Origin: Anaerolineaceae bacterium
Lineage (GTDB): Bacteria; Chloroflexota; Anaerolineae; JAAYZQ01
Length of the DNA: 21,167 bases
NCBI GenBank assembly: GCA_012514775.1
Contig: JAAYZQ010000221.1
Span: forward strand, 1-21,167
Direction: 5' to 3'
Below the pieces are notes generated by a model. It saw only the letters and a list, made by a program, of their open reading frames with translations. It had not been told where the DNA came from and searched no databases. This document shows positions 1-7,005 of the stretch, one piece after another; positions within the stretch are counted from its first letter, which is position 1, and each line of letters opens with the position of its first letter. Both the position numbers and the translations under genes were made by a program.

Positions 1-46
1 CCTTGTCCTTGTCTTTGTCCTTGTCCTTGTCCTTGTCTTTGTCCTT
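1..46 (-). repeat. In-frame hexanucleotide (Lys-Asp) repeat tract, continuing off window
   Basis: On the plus strand the unit is CTTGTC with occasional synonymous CTTTGTC variants. On the coding strand it reads AAG GAC, giving alternating Lys-Asp for 15 visible codons. A second, shorter tract of four to five units lies at about 116-150, separated by an acidic Gly/Asp/Glu spacer. Because the unit is six bases, expansion or contraction would change tail length without a frameshift. Confidence 0.9.
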
Positions 47-1051
47 CGAAGCAGCGTCTGGCGTGTCTTGCGATCCTTCTTCCGGTGCCCCCGTGTCGTC
101 GCCGTTATCGTCGCCCTTATCCTTGTCCTTGTCCTTGTCCTTGCCCTTCAGACCCAACTCTTGCCAGACGAGACCCCAGCCTCCCAGCTCGGTCTTCATG
201 TCCAGCAGCTCTTCGGGTGCCATGTCCGCCTTTTCGCCGGCAGCCAGGGCGAGCTTGATCTCGCCGAAGCCAAAGTTGCCCTCGCAGAACCACTCCATGA
301 CGTCTTCGTAGGGCACTCCGTACTCCTCGGCAAGCCTCTCGCCCACGGGATGGGGATCGACCCCGACGCAGGTGCCTGCGGGTTCCGGGGTAGCCGACGG
401 CTCGACGGTGGCGGTCTCGGTGGGCACCGGTGTGGCGGACGGCTCGGTCGTGGCGGTCTCGGTGGGCTCCGGCGTGGCGGATGGCTCGGTCGTCGACGTC
501 TCGGTGGGCTCCGGTTCTTCCTGGCCGATGGCGGCGGCCGTCAGGTGCGCGCTCAGGTCAAGCATCGCGTTGTCATAAGCAGTCATGGCCGCTGCCGCGT
601 TTTCTGCATCCCCGGCAGCCGCCAATTGATCTGCCTCCTGCAACCGCTCGCTGGCAAACGAGTTCAGCAGGCCGGCAGCGGCTTCTGAGCTGGTGCTCAG
701 CCGCAACTGCAGCGATTCTACCGCTCGATCGAGGTCATATAGCAGATCGCCGGGGACAGCCGCATCCGCGGCATAGATCGCGCCACCGCCTCCCCCGACG
801 AACATCACGGCTAAAGCAACGAGTACACGTACCATTGAATTCCTCCTCGTGTCATGAAACTGGTACGGCTGCCAGAACATCCTTCGAACTCGGCCGGCGG
901 GCCCCACGCCAGCAGCGGCCTGGCGGGTGCGGCGCACCCGTCCCGTGAACGCCAGCCGCTGATAGGCCAGGCTCTCCGCGTCCGGCGGCGGCACCTCGCG
1001 CAGGCAATCCAAAGCTCCCGCCAGCTCCTCGTCGATGCGCTCAAACTGCAT
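1..1051 (-). CDS. DUF5667 membrane protein, putative sigma-factor partner (C-terminus off window)
   Basis: The frame is open from ATG at 1051 to the window edge (350 codons), so the C-terminus is missing. Residues 1-72 are a charged, presumably cytoplasmic segment. About 75-96 form one membrane helix (VLVALAVMFVGGGGGAIYAA). About 100-172 match DUF5667, with the hallmark PGDLLYDLDRAVESLQ. About 179-225 hold three 16-residue Pro/Thr repeats (PTETATTEPSATPEP type). A small two-Cys domain follows (about 228-300), then Lys-Asp repeats. The start overlaps the sigma gene by 11 bases. A GGGGGG Shine-Dalgarno lies 7 bases before ATG 1051, while the in-frame ATG at 1057 is too close to it. A second in-frame ATG at 835 has an AGGAGG site and would give a form lacking the cytoplasmic segment. 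The overlap suggests a regulatory partner of the sigma factor (inference; no recognised anti-sigma fold). DUF5667 assignment is confident, function is not. Confidence 0.8.
   Translation of the reverse strand, partial: MQFERIDEELAGALDCLREVPPPDAESLAYQRLAFTGRVRRTRQAAAGVGPAGRVRRMFWQPYQFHDTRRNSMVRVLVALAVMFVGGGGGAIYAADAAVPGDLLYDLDRAVESLQLRLSTSSEAAAGLLNSFASERLQEADQLAAAGDAENAAAAMTAYDNAMLDLSAHLTAAAIGQEEPEPTETSTTEPSATPEPTETATTEPSATPVPTETATVEPSATPEPAGTCVGVDPHPVGERLAEEYGVPYEDVMEWFCEGNFGFGEIKLALAAGEKADMAPEELLDMKTELGGWGLVWQELGLKGKDKDKDKDKGDDNGDDTGAPEEGSQDTPDAASKDKDKDKDKDKDKDK
381..515 (-). repeat. Three 48-bp coding repeats (Pro/Thr-rich stalk)
   Basis: Three near-identical 48-bp units encode PTETxTxEPSATPxP. 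The units differ by a few substitutions, and the third (lowest coordinates) is partial. They lie between the DUF5667 region and the Cys-containing domain and probably form an extended extracytoplasmic stalk. Confidence 0.85.
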
Positions 1052-1625
1052 GTCCATTCCCCCCTGCGATCTGCCTTCCGTTCAGGGCTTGCTCCATGGC
1101 GGCCAACCCTCGATGCTGCAGGGCCTTGACCGCCCCCACCGTGGTACCCAGAATCCGAGCGACCTCCTGATTCTCGTACCCTTCCAGGAACTTCAGAATA
1201 ATCACCTCTCGCTGCTGCGGAGTCAGGCTCATCAGCGCCGCCCTGGCCTCCGCGCGCAAGAGCGAGGCGTCGGTTCTCTCTTCCAGGTCCAGTGTTACGC
1301 AAGCCGTGTCCTCTTCCAGCGAGTCGTGGTTGCGATGGACACTCCGCCTGGAATTGTCTACGACCAGGTTGTACGCTACCCGGTAGAGCCACGCCCTGAG
1401 GTGACGCCTGGGGCCGGATCTTTTGGCCAGTTGCTCCAACAGCCGGCAAAAGACCTCGGCCGCCAGGTCCTCAGCTAGCTGAGCCTGGTGAACGTGATGG
1501 TAGAAGTAGCGGTACAGGGCGGGGAAGTATGTGTCAAAGATGGTTGCCAGAGCTGCCTCGTCTAGCTGTCGTGCTCGCCGGAGCAGATCTCGCTCCTCGA
1601 TCAAATGCTTTTCTCCCAGGCCCAA
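1041..1625 (-). CDS. ECF-family RNA polymerase sigma factor (sigma-70 region 2/4)
   Basis: This 194-residue protein has the two-domain ECF layout. Region 2 spans about 20-95 (DTYFPALYRYFYHHV, AEDLAAEVFCRLLEQL, RAWLYRVAYNLVVDNSRR). Region 4 spans about 130-185, with the helix-turn-helix LTPQQREVIILKFLEGYENQ and GTTVGAVKALQHRG. It would direct RNA polymerase to a dedicated promoter set. No ATG is available: the frame closes at a TGA 18 bases upstream of the TTG at 1625, which is preceded by GAGGT, so a weak TTG start is likely. The end overlaps the DUF5667 gene by 11 bases, suggesting translational coupling and a sigma/regulator pair. The target regulon cannot be read from the window. Confidence 0.92.
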   Translation of the reverse strand: MGLGEKHLIEERDLLRRARQLDEAALATIFDTYFPALYRYFYHHVHQAQLAEDLAAEVFCRLLEQLAKRSGPRRHLRAWLYRVAYNLVVDNSRRSVHRNHDSLEEDTACVTLDLEERTDASLLRAEARAALMSLTPQQREVIILKFLEGYENQEVARILGTTVGAVKALQHRGLAAMEQALNGRQIAGGNGHAV

Positions 1626-1709
1626 CGTGACCTCAATAGATCAGACGCACGAGCCGCGCCAGAGATACGCAAGGTTGCGAGAGCAGGGGCCAGACCGCCC
1701 CAGGGCCAC

Positions 1710-2612
1710 CTACAGCCAGGCTGCGAGGAACAGGCCGACGGCCATAAGCACGGGCGTGACGACGTTGAGGAGGACGTTAAAGCCCATAAAGGGCACGAGC
1801 TGGGGCACATTGTCTGCATAGCGGCGCACGCCCCGGACCGCGGCCACGCCCACGGGCAGGATCAGCAGGGCCAGCAGGGTGGCTGCCGGCAGGTAGCCCA
1901 GGCCCACGCCGACCACAAGGGAGGTGTAGGTCGCCAGCACGTTCAAACCGAACACGACGCTGCCGGCCCGCCTGCCGAGCAGAATGGGCAGGTTTCGGCG
2001 GCCCGCCGCCCTGTCGGGCTCGACGTCGGGGAACTGGTTTAGCAACTGCAGGTTGTTTCCCAGGAAGAAGGGCGGGAGGGCGGCGAAGAACGCCGGCCAG
2101 GAAAACGCACCGGTGAGCACATAGTAGGTCCCCGTCACCATCAACAGGCCAAACCCGGTCCCGGTGTTGATCAGGGTGAGCGCGGGCAGGCGGGTGATCC
2201 AGGTCGTGTAGGTGAGGATGAGCAGCAGCCCCAACAACCCCAGGGGGACGATGGGCCAGCCCCGAACGAGCCAGAAGTAGAGCCCGACGAGGACCGTGAT
2301 GGACAGGCCGCTCACGGCAATGCCCAGGGCAACCGGCGCCAGGTCCGGCCTGTTGGGCAGCGTCCCGGTGCCGCCGCTAAAGGGGGTCCGGTTGGTTGTG
2401 AAATCGAGTCCACTGCGGAAATCGAGGTACTCGTTCAACGCGTTGACGCCAATGTGCGCCGAGATGCCGCCCACAAAGGCCAGTAGCAGGTAAAAGAGGT
2501 TGATGCGCCCGTGGGTATAGATGGCCGCCGCAGCGGCCAGCAGGACACAGCCCACATCCAGGTACATATAGTCGAGGCGCATCACGCCCAGCCAGGGGAG
2601 TTTTTCTTTCAT
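1710..2612 (-). CDS. UbiA-family prenyltransferase, MenA-like
   Basis: This 300-residue polytopic membrane protein would transfer a polyprenyl chain to an aromatic acceptor, as in menaquinone or other isoprenoid quinone synthesis. Both Asp-rich motifs are present: NEYLDFRSGLD (residues 60-70), resembling the MenA form NDYxDxxxGxD with Glu for the first Asp, and NQFPDVEPDRAAGRR (192-206). Eight or so hydrophobic helices are apparent. ATG 2612 begins MKEKLPWLG and has a GGA-type ribosome site. A longer frame to 2711 adds 33 non-family residues overlapping the upstream gene and was not used. It lies 55 bases downstream of the hydroxyacid dehydrogenase. The acceptor substrate is unknown, and the sugar-acid neighbours do not explain it. 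Confidence 0.85.
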   Translation of the reverse strand: MKEKLPWLGVMRLDYMYLDVGCVLLAAAAAIYTHGRINLFYLLLAFVGGISAHIGVNALNEYLDFRSGLDFTTNRTPFSGGTGTLPNRPDLAPVALGIAVSGLSITVLVGLYFWLVRGWPIVPLGLLGLLLILTYTTWITRLPALTLINTGTGFGLLMVTGTYYVLTGAFSWPAFFAALPPFFLGNNLQLLNQFPDVEPDRAAGRRNLPILLGRRAGSVVFGLNVLATYTSLVVGVGLGYLPAATLLALLILPVGVAAVRGVRRYADNVPQLVPFMGFNVLLNVVTPVLMAVGLFLAAWL

Positions 2613-2644
2613 CGTGGTTCCGTCAACATGGTTGTTTGCACCTC

Positions 2645-2661
2645 TGGACCAAGGTGGTCCA
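2645..2661 (-). other. Small intercistronic hairpin
   Basis: TGGACC and GGTCCA form a 6-bp stem with a 5-base loop. It sits just after the hydroxyacid dehydrogenase stop and before the prenyltransferase start. It has no U-tract, so it is not a classical terminator. It may be an mRNA stabiliser or chance. Confidence 0.3.
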
Positions 2662-2667
2662 TGCCCC

Positions 2668-3606
2668 TCAGGCCAGCCGGTTGATCGGCTCGCCGCGCAT
2701 GAAAGCGGCAATGTCCTCGAGCGTCACGTGCAGGATGCGCCGCACGGCGCCATCGGTGTACCAGCCCACGTGGGGCGTCACCACCACGTTCAGCCCGCCC
2801 ATGTCGTGATAGGTGTCGCGCTCGTCTTCCAGCACGTCCAGGCCGGCGCCGCCCAGGTGGCCCGCGCGGAGGGCGGCAATGAGGGCCTGGGTGTCGACCA
2901 CCCCGCCACGGGAGGTGTTGACCAGGATTGCCCCCTGCTTCATCAGCGCCAGTCGTTCCTCGTTTAGCAGGTGATGGGTGCTGTCGTTGAGGACCACGTG
3001 CAGAGTCACGGCGTCGCTCGCGGCCAGAAGCTCTTCCAGCGGGACGTAGCGGAAACCGATGGCCTGCGCCGCGTCCCGGTTGGGGGCCACGTCGTGCGCC
3101 AGCACCTCCATGCCAAAGGCGCGGGCCAGCCGGGCCGAGTGGAGCCCGATGCGGCCCGTGCCGACGACGCCCAGGCATTTGCCGTACAGCTCGACGCCTT
3201 GCAGCGCCCGGTCCGAAAAGACGCGTTCCTGGGTGTAGCGGTTGTGCCCCGTCACCACCTGCCGCGCCACGGCCAGGAGCAGGCCAAAGGCGTGTTCGGC
3301 GATCATGTGCGCGCCATAGTCCGGCACGTTGCAGACCACAACGCCGCGGCGCCTGGCCGCGTCCAGGTCGATATGATCGTAGCCGACGGAGCGGGTTACG
3401 ATGAGCCTCAGCCCGGGCAACCGCTCGAGGACCTCCCGGCCAACCTGCCCGAATTGATCGCGCATGCACAGGACGTCGGCGCCCTCCGCCGCGGCCACGA
3501 TCTCGGCGGCCGTGCGCAGCGGCGGAAAGATCCGGAACTCGCAGCCCTCCAGGCGGATCTCGTCCCGGTCCTCAAAGACGAAATCGGTAAAGGCGACCGT
3601 CAGCAC
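2668..3606 (-). CDS. D-isomer-specific 2-hydroxyacid dehydrogenase (NAD-dependent)
   Basis: The 312-residue protein reduces a 2-keto acid to the D-2-hydroxy acid, or the reverse. The NAD site is GVVGTGRIG (147-154). The catalytic Arg is in NTSRGGVVD (R233), the Glu 29 residues on (E262), and the His in TPHVGW (H279). RSVGYDHID lies at 72-80. The GTG start at 3606 overlaps the aldolase stop by 7 bases and follows an AGGGG site. The longer open frame to 3945 is shadow sequence of the aldolase. Given the operon, glyoxylate/hydroxypyruvate-type or sugar-acid-derived keto acids are plausible substrates, but the sequence does not fix the substrate. Confidence 0.9.
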   Translation of the reverse strand: MLTVAFTDFVFEDRDEIRLEGCEFRIFPPLRTAAEIVAAAEGADVLCMRDQFGQVGREVLERLPGLRLIVTRSVGYDHIDLDAARRRGVVVCNVPDYGAHMIAEHAFGLLLAVARQVVTGHNRYTQERVFSDRALQGVELYGKCLGVVGTGRIGLHSARLARAFGMEVLAHDVAPNRDAAQAIGFRYVPLEELLAASDAVTLHVVLNDSTHHLLNEERLALMKQGAILVNTSRGGVVDTQALIAALRAGHLGGAGLDVLEDERDTYHDMGGLNVVVTPHVGWYTDGAVRRILHVTLEDIAAFMRGEPINRLA

Positions 3607-4250
3607 TGGCCCCTGCCCTTCTTGACCTGGACGATGAACGCCGCCGCCCGGCGGGTCAGCTCTTCCATGTCGCCGGCGTCCAGCAGTTTCTGGTTGATGA
3701 GGCTGCTGCCCACACCCAGCGCCACTGCACCGCTCTTGATAAAGGCCGCGGCCGTGTCCAGGTCCACGCCCCCCACGGGGATGATGCGCACCTGGGGCAG
3801 GGGGGCGAGGATGGCCTTGATCACGTCGGGACCTCCGACGCTCGCCGGGAAGAGCTTGACGAAATCCGCGCCGGCCTGCCAGGCCTGGAGGATCTCGGTC
3901 GGTGTGTAGCAGCCGGGCACCGCCGGAACCCCGTAGCGGTTGCACAGCTCCACGAGGGCCAGGTTGAGGGTTGGCGACACCACGAAATCCGCCCCGGCCA
4001 GGATGGCTGCCCTCCCCGTTTCCGGGTCGAGGACGGTGCCGGCGCCAAAGGCGACCTCCTTGCCCAGCGTTTCCCGGGCCCGGGCAATGACGTCCAGCGC
4101 CCCGGGCGTGGTCATGGTCACCTCGATGGCCTGCACACCACCCCTGCGGATGGCTTCGGCTGCCGCGATCAATTGGTCCGACGACTGGGCGCGCATGATG
4201 GCGATGACGCCGGTCTCTTCGATGATCCTGATGGTCTCGCTCTTTTTCAC
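3600..4250 (-). CDS. eda: 2-dehydro-3-deoxy-phosphogluconate (KDPG) aldolase
   Basis: This is a 216-residue class I aldolase of the KDPG/KHG family, which cleaves KDPG to pyruvate and glyceraldehyde-3-phosphate. The catalytic Glu is in IEVTMTTP (E43) and the Schiff-base Lys in FVKLFPAS (K132). GAGTVLDPE (69-77) and the phosphate-binding VGGVDLD and GVGSSL segments are present. Length is typical. The GTG start at 4250 follows GGGGAG with good spacing, 11 bases after the kinase stop, and the stop overlaps the hydroxyacid dehydrogenase start. With the kinase upstream it completes the lower Entner-Doudoroff step. KDPGal specificity cannot be excluded. Confidence 0.93.
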   Translation of the reverse strand: MKKSETIRIIEETGVIAIMRAQSSDQLIAAAEAIRRGGVQAIEVTMTTPGALDVIARARETLGKEVAFGAGTVLDPETGRAAILAGADFVVSPTLNLALVELCNRYGVPAVPGCYTPTEILQAWQAGADFVKLFPASVGGPDVIKAILAPLPQVRIIPVGGVDLDTAAAFIKSGAVALGVGSSLINQKLLDAGDMEELTRRAAAFIVQVKKGRGQC

Positions 4251-4261
4251 GTTGCTCTCCC

Positions 4262-5416
4262 CTAACGCGACGTCCTCTTGCCCCCGCCGGCCACGTCGGC
4301 CTTGAGGAGCGCCTCGATCTCGGACTTTTCGACGATGGGCAGGTCGAACATCAACGTTTGCTTCAGCCGGGTAAAGGCGTCGCCCACCAGCACGCCCTTG
4401 CGCAGCCCGTCCTGCCCGAACCCCTCGGTGAGGAGGCCGTAGTAGAAGCCGGCGTTCCACGTATCGCCGCCACCCAGGCGGTCCCAGAGGGTGATCCCCT
4501 TGACTGCCGGCGACCGGAAAAAGTGGCCCTCGGCGTCCATGGCGGCCGACTCCCAGCGATGGGCTTCGAAAGAGTCGGGGTAGCGGATGGTGATGGCCAC
4601 GATCTGCACCTGTAGCAGGTCGCGGACGCGCCGGGCAAACTCCTGGATGTCGTCGTCCTCGATGTGCCCCAGGTCGCCGTCGACCACCTGCCTGGCCGAG
4701 TATTGGCCGCAGGGGATGTCGTAGAGCCTGGCCATGTCCTCGATGGTGGTGATGAGCACGTCCACGTGGTCGGCCACCACGGGGGTGAGCGTCTGTCGCG
4801 CCTGCTCGGGCGTCCAGAGGGTGCCGCGGTAGTTAAAGTCCATGCCCACCAGGCAGCCGTCCGGCTTGGCGGCGATGGCCTCCTGGAAGGCGGCCAGGCA
4901 GTAGTTGCGCTCGTAGCTGCTGTGGGTCGCCAGGCCAAAGGTAATGCCCGAGCTGTGAAAGAGCAGCGCGTCGCGCAGCGCTGCGCCCCAGTCTACCATG
5001 CCGGCGTCCAGGCGCGAGGCGGCCGAGAACATGCGCTGGTAGATGCCGGTGTCGCGCCGCGGCGTGCGGCCGATCTCGTAGATCAGCCGCCCGATGGGCT
5101 CGGTCTTCGGTGCCCAGGCAATGTGCTGGACGTCCACGCCCTGCTCCCGGGCGATGTTGCGCAGCGCCCGGCCGTAGGGGTTGTCGGGCACGCGGGTGAT
5201 AAAGGCCGACGGAATGCCCATCCTGGACAGTCCAATGGCCAGCGTGTACTCGCTGCCGGCCATGGACAGGCGGACCAGGCGGCTGCGTTCCGGCCGCTCC
5301 ATGTCGGCCGGTGTGTCGCGCACCATCACCTCGCCAAAGGTGACAAAGGCCGGCCCCCGCCCGCCAAAGCGGGACAGGTCATCGCGCGAGATCTGATAAT
5401 ATTGGCTGTCGCTCAT
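4262..5416 (-). CDS. PfkB-family sugar kinase, probable 2-keto-3-deoxygluconate kinase
   Basis: The 384-residue protein would phosphorylate a keto-deoxy sugar acid to the aldolase substrate. The ribokinase-fold signature is WDRLGGGDTWNAGF (311-323), with the catalytic base at D318. The N-terminal part has FVTFGEVMVRDTP and the substrate-side SMAGSEYTLAIGLSRMG. It is longer than the usual 310-340 residues because of inserts around 235-265 and an N-terminal extension. ATG 5416 has a GAGGAG site. It is 27 bases after the alcohol dehydrogenase gene and 11 bases before the aldolase gene. Substrate assignment rests mainly on the adjacent aldolase; other PfkB substrates are possible. Confidence 0.85.
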   Translation of the reverse strand: MSDSQYYQISRDDLSRFGGRGPAFVTFGEVMVRDTPADMERPERSRLVRLSMAGSEYTLAIGLSRMGIPSAFITRVPDNPYGRALRNIAREQGVDVQHIAWAPKTEPIGRLIYEIGRTPRRDTGIYQRMFSAASRLDAGMVDWGAALRDALLFHSSGITFGLATHSSYERNYCLAAFQEAIAAKPDGCLVGMDFNYRGTLWTPEQARQTLTPVVADHVDVLITTIEDMARLYDIPCGQYSARQVVDGDLGHIEDDDIQEFARRVRDLLQVQIVAITIRYPDSFEAHRWESAAMDAEGHFFRSPAVKGITLWDRLGGGDTWNAGFYYGLLTEGFGQDGLRKGVLVGDAFTRLKQTLMFDLPIVEKSEIEALLKADVAGGGKRTSR

Positions 5417-5443
5417 GTTCTCCTCGTCGAAATCAGCGTCTTG

Positions 5444-6517
5444 CTATGACGTACCGCCGGGCTTGACAATGACCTTGATTGCTCCGTCGACCCGCCCGGT
5501 GTAGGTGGCGAAGGCCTCCTGGATGTCGTCCAGGCTGAAGCGATGGGTGATGAGTGGCTTGAGGTCCAACCGCCCATCGGCCAGAAGGGGGATGGCCCGT
5601 TCCATGGCCCAGCCGCCCTCGGCCTTGGGCCCGGTGATGAGCAGGTTCCACTGCACGATCTTGTTGAGGGGCACCGTCACCGGCTCGTGGTACACGCCGT
5701 TCATGGACAGGCGCCCGTTCTTGCGCACCAGCTCAAAGGCCTGGGCCGCCGGACCCGGCTGGCCGCTGCATTCGACGATCATGTCGGCGCCCACGCCGCC
5801 CGTCAGCTCCATAACCGCGGCGACGGGGTCCGTCTCGCGGACGTTGATCGTCACGTCGGCGCCCAACTGCCGCCCAATGGACAGCCTCTCCTCGCGGGTG
5901 CCGGTCAGGATCACGCGGCCGGCCCCCATGAGCCTGGCCAACTGGGTGGCGACCAGCCCCAGGGCGCCCGGACCGGTGACGACCACGGTCTCGCCCGGGC
6001 GAATCCATCCGGCGCGCTCGTAGCCGTACATGGCCGTGCCCGCGATGGTCAGCACCGCGCCCTCTTCAAATGAGACGTTCTCGGGCAGCTTGTGTAGGGT
6101 GCTGTCGTGGCAGGCCGCGTACTCGGCAAAGGCGCCGTTGCTGATAAAGCCCATGTGCCGGTGGCCGAGGGACAGCTTGCCATAATTGAGGCAGGTGGTA
6201 TATAGGCCGCGCAGGCAGTTCTCGCAGCGGCCGCAGCCCTTGTGGGGCTCGCCCGCCACGCGGTCGCCCGCCTTCAGGCGGGTCACGTCGGATGCTACGG
6301 CGGCGACGGTGCCGGCAAACTCGTGGCCGGGGATGAAATTGCCCACGGGGGTAAGGCCTTCCCAGCCGCGGGCGATGACGCCCGGGTCGCTGCCGCAGAT
6401 GGCGCAGGAATCGACCTTGACCAGGACTTCTCCCGGGCCGATCTCGGGTACCGGCATCTCGGCCACGCGCAGATCGCCATAGTCGAAAAGCACGGCAGCC
6501 TTCATCGTCTGTCGCAT
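5444..6517 (-). CDS. Zinc-dependent alcohol/polyol dehydrogenase (MDR family)
   Basis: The 357-residue medium-chain dehydrogenase has a GroES-like N-terminal domain with catalytic-zinc ligands in CAICGSD (C41) and GHEFAG (H65, E66). The structural-zinc set is C-x2-C-x2-C-x7-C (C95, C98, C101, C109). The Rossmann motif TGPGALG is at 181-187. It resembles sorbitol, threonine and L-idonate dehydrogenases. As first gene of the cluster it probably oxidises a sugar, polyol or aldonate ahead of the kinase and aldolase (inference). ATG 6517 lies 9 bases after a GGAGAGGAGA site. A second Met at 6505 (MKAAVLF) is an alternative start. Confidence 0.9.
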   Translation of the reverse strand: MRQTMKAAVLFDYGDLRVAEMPVPEIGPGEVLVKVDSCAICGSDPGVIARGWEGLTPVGNFIPGHEFAGTVAAVASDVTRLKAGDRVAGEPHKGCGRCENCLRGLYTTCLNYGKLSLGHRHMGFISNGAFAEYAACHDSTLHKLPENVSFEEGAVLTIAGTAMYGYERAGWIRPGETVVVTGPGALGLVATQLARLMGAGRVILTGTREERLSIGRQLGADVTINVRETDPVAAVMELTGGVGADMIVECSGQPGPAAQAFELVRKNGRLSMNGVYHEPVTVPLNKIVQWNLLITGPKAEGGWAMERAIPLLADGRLDLKPLITHRFSLDDIQEAFATYTGRVDGAIKVIVKPGGTS

Positions 6518-6572
6518 ACTCAGAGGTCTCCTCTCCTTGAGGGGGCGGTGCATGGGTCCCAGCCCCAGATAG

Positions 6573-6601
6573 ATAGAATCATAGTTGAGCAGCTTTGTCA
6601 A
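6573..6601 (-). promoter_or_regulatory. Weak candidate promoter for the dehydrogenase-kinase-aldolase cluster
   Basis: A perfect TTGACA (-35, 6596-6601) is followed after 17 bases by TTCTAT, which matches TATAAT at only three positions. It lies about 60 bases before the dehydrogenase start. The -10 is poor, so this is tentative. Confidence 0.25.
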
Positions 6602-6905
6602 ATGCCGTTGCCAGCCGATACGTGGCCAGCATCTCGTCATAGGGGCGGTCGCACTCGATGGTCGTGAACCAGCCCTCGGGACGGCTGCGCAGCAGGTCCA
6701 GCGGCAGCAGCCCGTCCCAGGAGTAGGCGAGCTGCGGAAACGCACCACGCCCCACGGTGCGAATGGCAGTCACGCCCCGCGCTGCGCAGGCGGCGGCGAA
6801 CCGCAAGAACTCGTCCGTCAACCCCTGCCCTTCGCGGCCCGCGGCCACGCTGCGCGACTGGAGATCACCCGCGGGCAGCGATCGCAGGTGCTCCAGAACT
6901 GTTTT
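6579..6905 (-). pseudogene. Gene fragment, possibly the C-terminus of a LuxC-like acyl-CoA reductase
   Basis: The frame reads like real protein (LTDEFLRFAAACAARG, VTAIRTVGRGAFPQLAYSWD, DLLRSRPEGWFTTIECD) down to a TGA at 6579. It resembles the C-terminal part of LuxC-type fatty acyl-CoA reductases by eye, not by search. The only standard start is a GTG at 6848, giving 89 residues, far below the roughly 400-480 of the family. Protein-like sequence continues upstream of it without a start codon. A second short frame (GTG 6940 to 6818) also looks protein-like, so a frameshifted remnant is possible. Alternatively it is a short novel gene or long leader. Confidence 0.4.
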
Positions 6906-6950
6906 GGCTCTTTTGCGGGTAAAAGGCTCTCGTCGTTCACTTCGCGCGGC

Positions 6951-6979
6951 AGTATACCACCGATCGCCGCGTAAGGCAA
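6951..6979 (-). promoter_or_regulatory. Sigma-70-like promoter candidate
   Basis: TTGCCT (6974-6979), a 17-base spacer and TATACT (6951-6956), preceded by TGG, read leftward. It would start transcription near 6944, just before GTG 6940 and the LuxC-like fragment. It could also serve the alcohol dehydrogenase cluster with a leader of about 430 bases. Confidence 0.5.
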
Positions 6980-7005
6980 AGAGGGCCGGCCCGGCGCCTT
7001 GTCGC

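Noticed and set aside
3..311. Plus-strand Ser-Leu repeat protein at the left edge
   Set aside because: It is the complement of the Lys-Asp repeat. The minus-strand frame has DUF5667, a membrane helix and a ribosome site.
811..1449. Minus-strand 212-codon frame across the sigma/DUF5667 junction
   Set aside because: It is out of frame with both recognised proteins and has no start context or motif.
2613..2711. 33-residue N-terminal extension of the prenyltransferase
   Set aside because: It overlaps the upstream dehydrogenase gene and its hairpin, and is not family-like. ATG 2612 gives the normal length.
3607..3945. N-terminal extension of the hydroxyacid dehydrogenase
   Set aside because: It is the aldolase gene read in another frame. 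GTG 3606 gives the family length and an overlap start.
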